NCBI GenBank assembly: GCA_031180805.1
Contig: JAPSLL010000046.1
Span: forward strand, 1 to 32,751
Direction of reading: 5' to 3'
Length of the DNA stretch: 32,751 nucleotides
Source: Bacillus sp. (in: firmicutes)
GTDB lineage: Bacteria; Bacillota; Bacilli; Bacillales; Bacillaceae
A program made the translations under genes and the position numbers. Positions 32,124 through 32,751 of this stretch are shown here, one piece after another (within the stretch, counting starts at the first letter, position 1; each line of letters begins with the position of its first letter). Below the pieces are notes generated by a model. It was not told where the DNA came from, ran no database searches, and saw only the letters and a program-made list of their open reading frames with translations.

Positions 32124-32751
32124 TCATTCCTCTATAGAATGGAAGCGAACCTCCGGATAGTTAGCATTTTGCTCACTTTTCAAACCACCATCTATCCCTT
32201 GCAAATGGTTAGAAAAGAAATCGACTACATATTTGTTTACAATTTCAGTACCTCGTTTTCCATCGATTGAGCCTGTATAGCCAATTAAGTTTAATAGATT
32301 AGAAAAAAGCTGGAAGTCTGTAAAATTATAATGCTTCGTTCCCTTAATAGACATCATTACCCCTCGTGAAGCGAGAGATCGATTAATTGTTTCAAATTCT
32401 TTTCGCTTATAATTCATTAATTCATTCCATTCTTCCTCTGTCATATTACTTGTATTTGTCACTTTATTCTTTTCAATTTCTTCCTTTTGAACGATAAATT
32501 CTTCAGGCTGAATAAACATAAATGGTTTTGTTGAACTAGGTATACTATCCATATTATACAGCGTACCATCCATATTGATCCCTGCTTTTATTCGTTCATT
32601 TGTCGCTACAGCATTGAAAGCTGTTGCTCCTCCAAACGAATGCCCCATCATGCCGATATTGTTTAAGTCTAGCTTTCCTTCAAATTTACTTCGAATTGCT
32701 CCGTTATTTATTTTCTCTAGATTATGAAGAACAAATTCTAAATCCGCTATC
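32124..32751 (-). CDS. PAF-acetylhydrolase-like alpha/beta hydrolase (partial, lacks the N-terminus)
   Basis: This is the C-terminal part (about 208 residues) of a serine hydrolase; its start lies beyond the right edge. The visible protein enters with IADLEFVLHNLEKINNGAIR, typical of the platelet-activating factor acetylhydrolase family in bacteria. It then has the nucleophile elbow GHSFGGATA, the acid in INMDGTLY and the catalytic His in GTKHYNFTDF. Such proteins are often exported or membrane-anchored esterases, but the signal region is outside the window. The substrate is unknown. The reading frame is open without interruption from the edge to its stop codon. Confidence 0.88.
   Translation of the reverse strand, partial: IADLEFVLHNLEKINNGAIRSKFEGKLDLNNIGMMGHSFGGATAFNAVATNERIKAGINMDGTLYNMDSIPSSTKPFMFIQPEEFIVQKEEIEKNKVTNTSNMTEEEWNELMNYKRKEFETINRSLASRGVMMSIKGTKHYNFTDFQLFSNLLNLIGYTGSIDGKRGTEIVNKYVVDFFSNHLQGIDGGLKSEQNANYPEVRFHSIEE

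Overview
The window looks like chromosomal DNA from a low-GC, endospore-forming member of the Bacillaceae. Four things point there: a gntRKPZ gluconate operon, a feuABC-ybbA-like siderophore operon, a CotA-type spore-coat laccase, and strong AGGAGG-type ribosome binding sites throughout. No rRNA, tRNA, CRISPR array, prophage or intact insertion sequence was seen. The genus cannot be fixed from the sequence alone.

Layout. (1) 1-3350: a Bce-type antimicrobial-peptide sensing and detoxification module on the minus strand (response regulator, intramembrane-sensing kinase, ABC ATPase, start of the permease). Two TNACA-N4-TGTAA boxes are present. One overlaps the kinase stop codon ahead of the transporter genes. 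The other lies in the divergent intergenic region and, by its asymmetry, faces a 22-codon membrane-peptide gene that is the most interesting item here. (2) 3351-5540: an unexplained spacer and a methyl-accepting chemotaxis protein. (3) 5876-9807: a minus-strand operon for a YrhE/YjgC-type molybdopterin formate dehydrogenase-like protein, its DUF1641 partner, an HMA-fold protein without the CxxC motif, and a 42-residue zinc-ribbon protein, closed by a strong terminator. (4) 10050-13544: a methyltransferase whose Shine-Dalgarno can pair with an upstream complementary sequence, a small membrane protein, an AraC/GyrI-like regulator and a membrane-anchored M23-type protein. (5) 13701-14930: a DUF4023 peptide and a secreted LysM amidase-like protein.

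(6) 14942-19080: a MarR regulator followed by two ABC half-transporters that together show the signature of a heterodimeric exporter with one degenerate ATP site. (7) 19250-24500: the gluconate operon (repressor, gluconokinase, permease, 6-phosphogluconate dehydrogenase), with a perfect 18-bp GntR operator, an intragenic cre and an intercistronic hairpin before the last gene. Gluconate enters through GntP, is phosphorylated by GntK and is oxidatively decarboxylated by the last enzyme. (8) 24521-27120: CotA-like laccase and a coiled-coil protein of unknown function, both on the minus strand. (9) 27252-31282: a Fur-box-controlled catecholate siderophore uptake operon (binding lipoprotein, two permeases, an esterase to release iron) that lacks its own ATPase. 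(10) 31312-32751: a palindromic intergenic element, a DUF1697 protein and the 3' part of a PAF-acetylhydrolase-like alpha/beta hydrolase.

Several start sites were moved from the longest possible reading frame to the codon with a properly spaced ribosome binding site. These choices are stated in each entry. Family assignments are from recall of sequence motifs; no database search was run.
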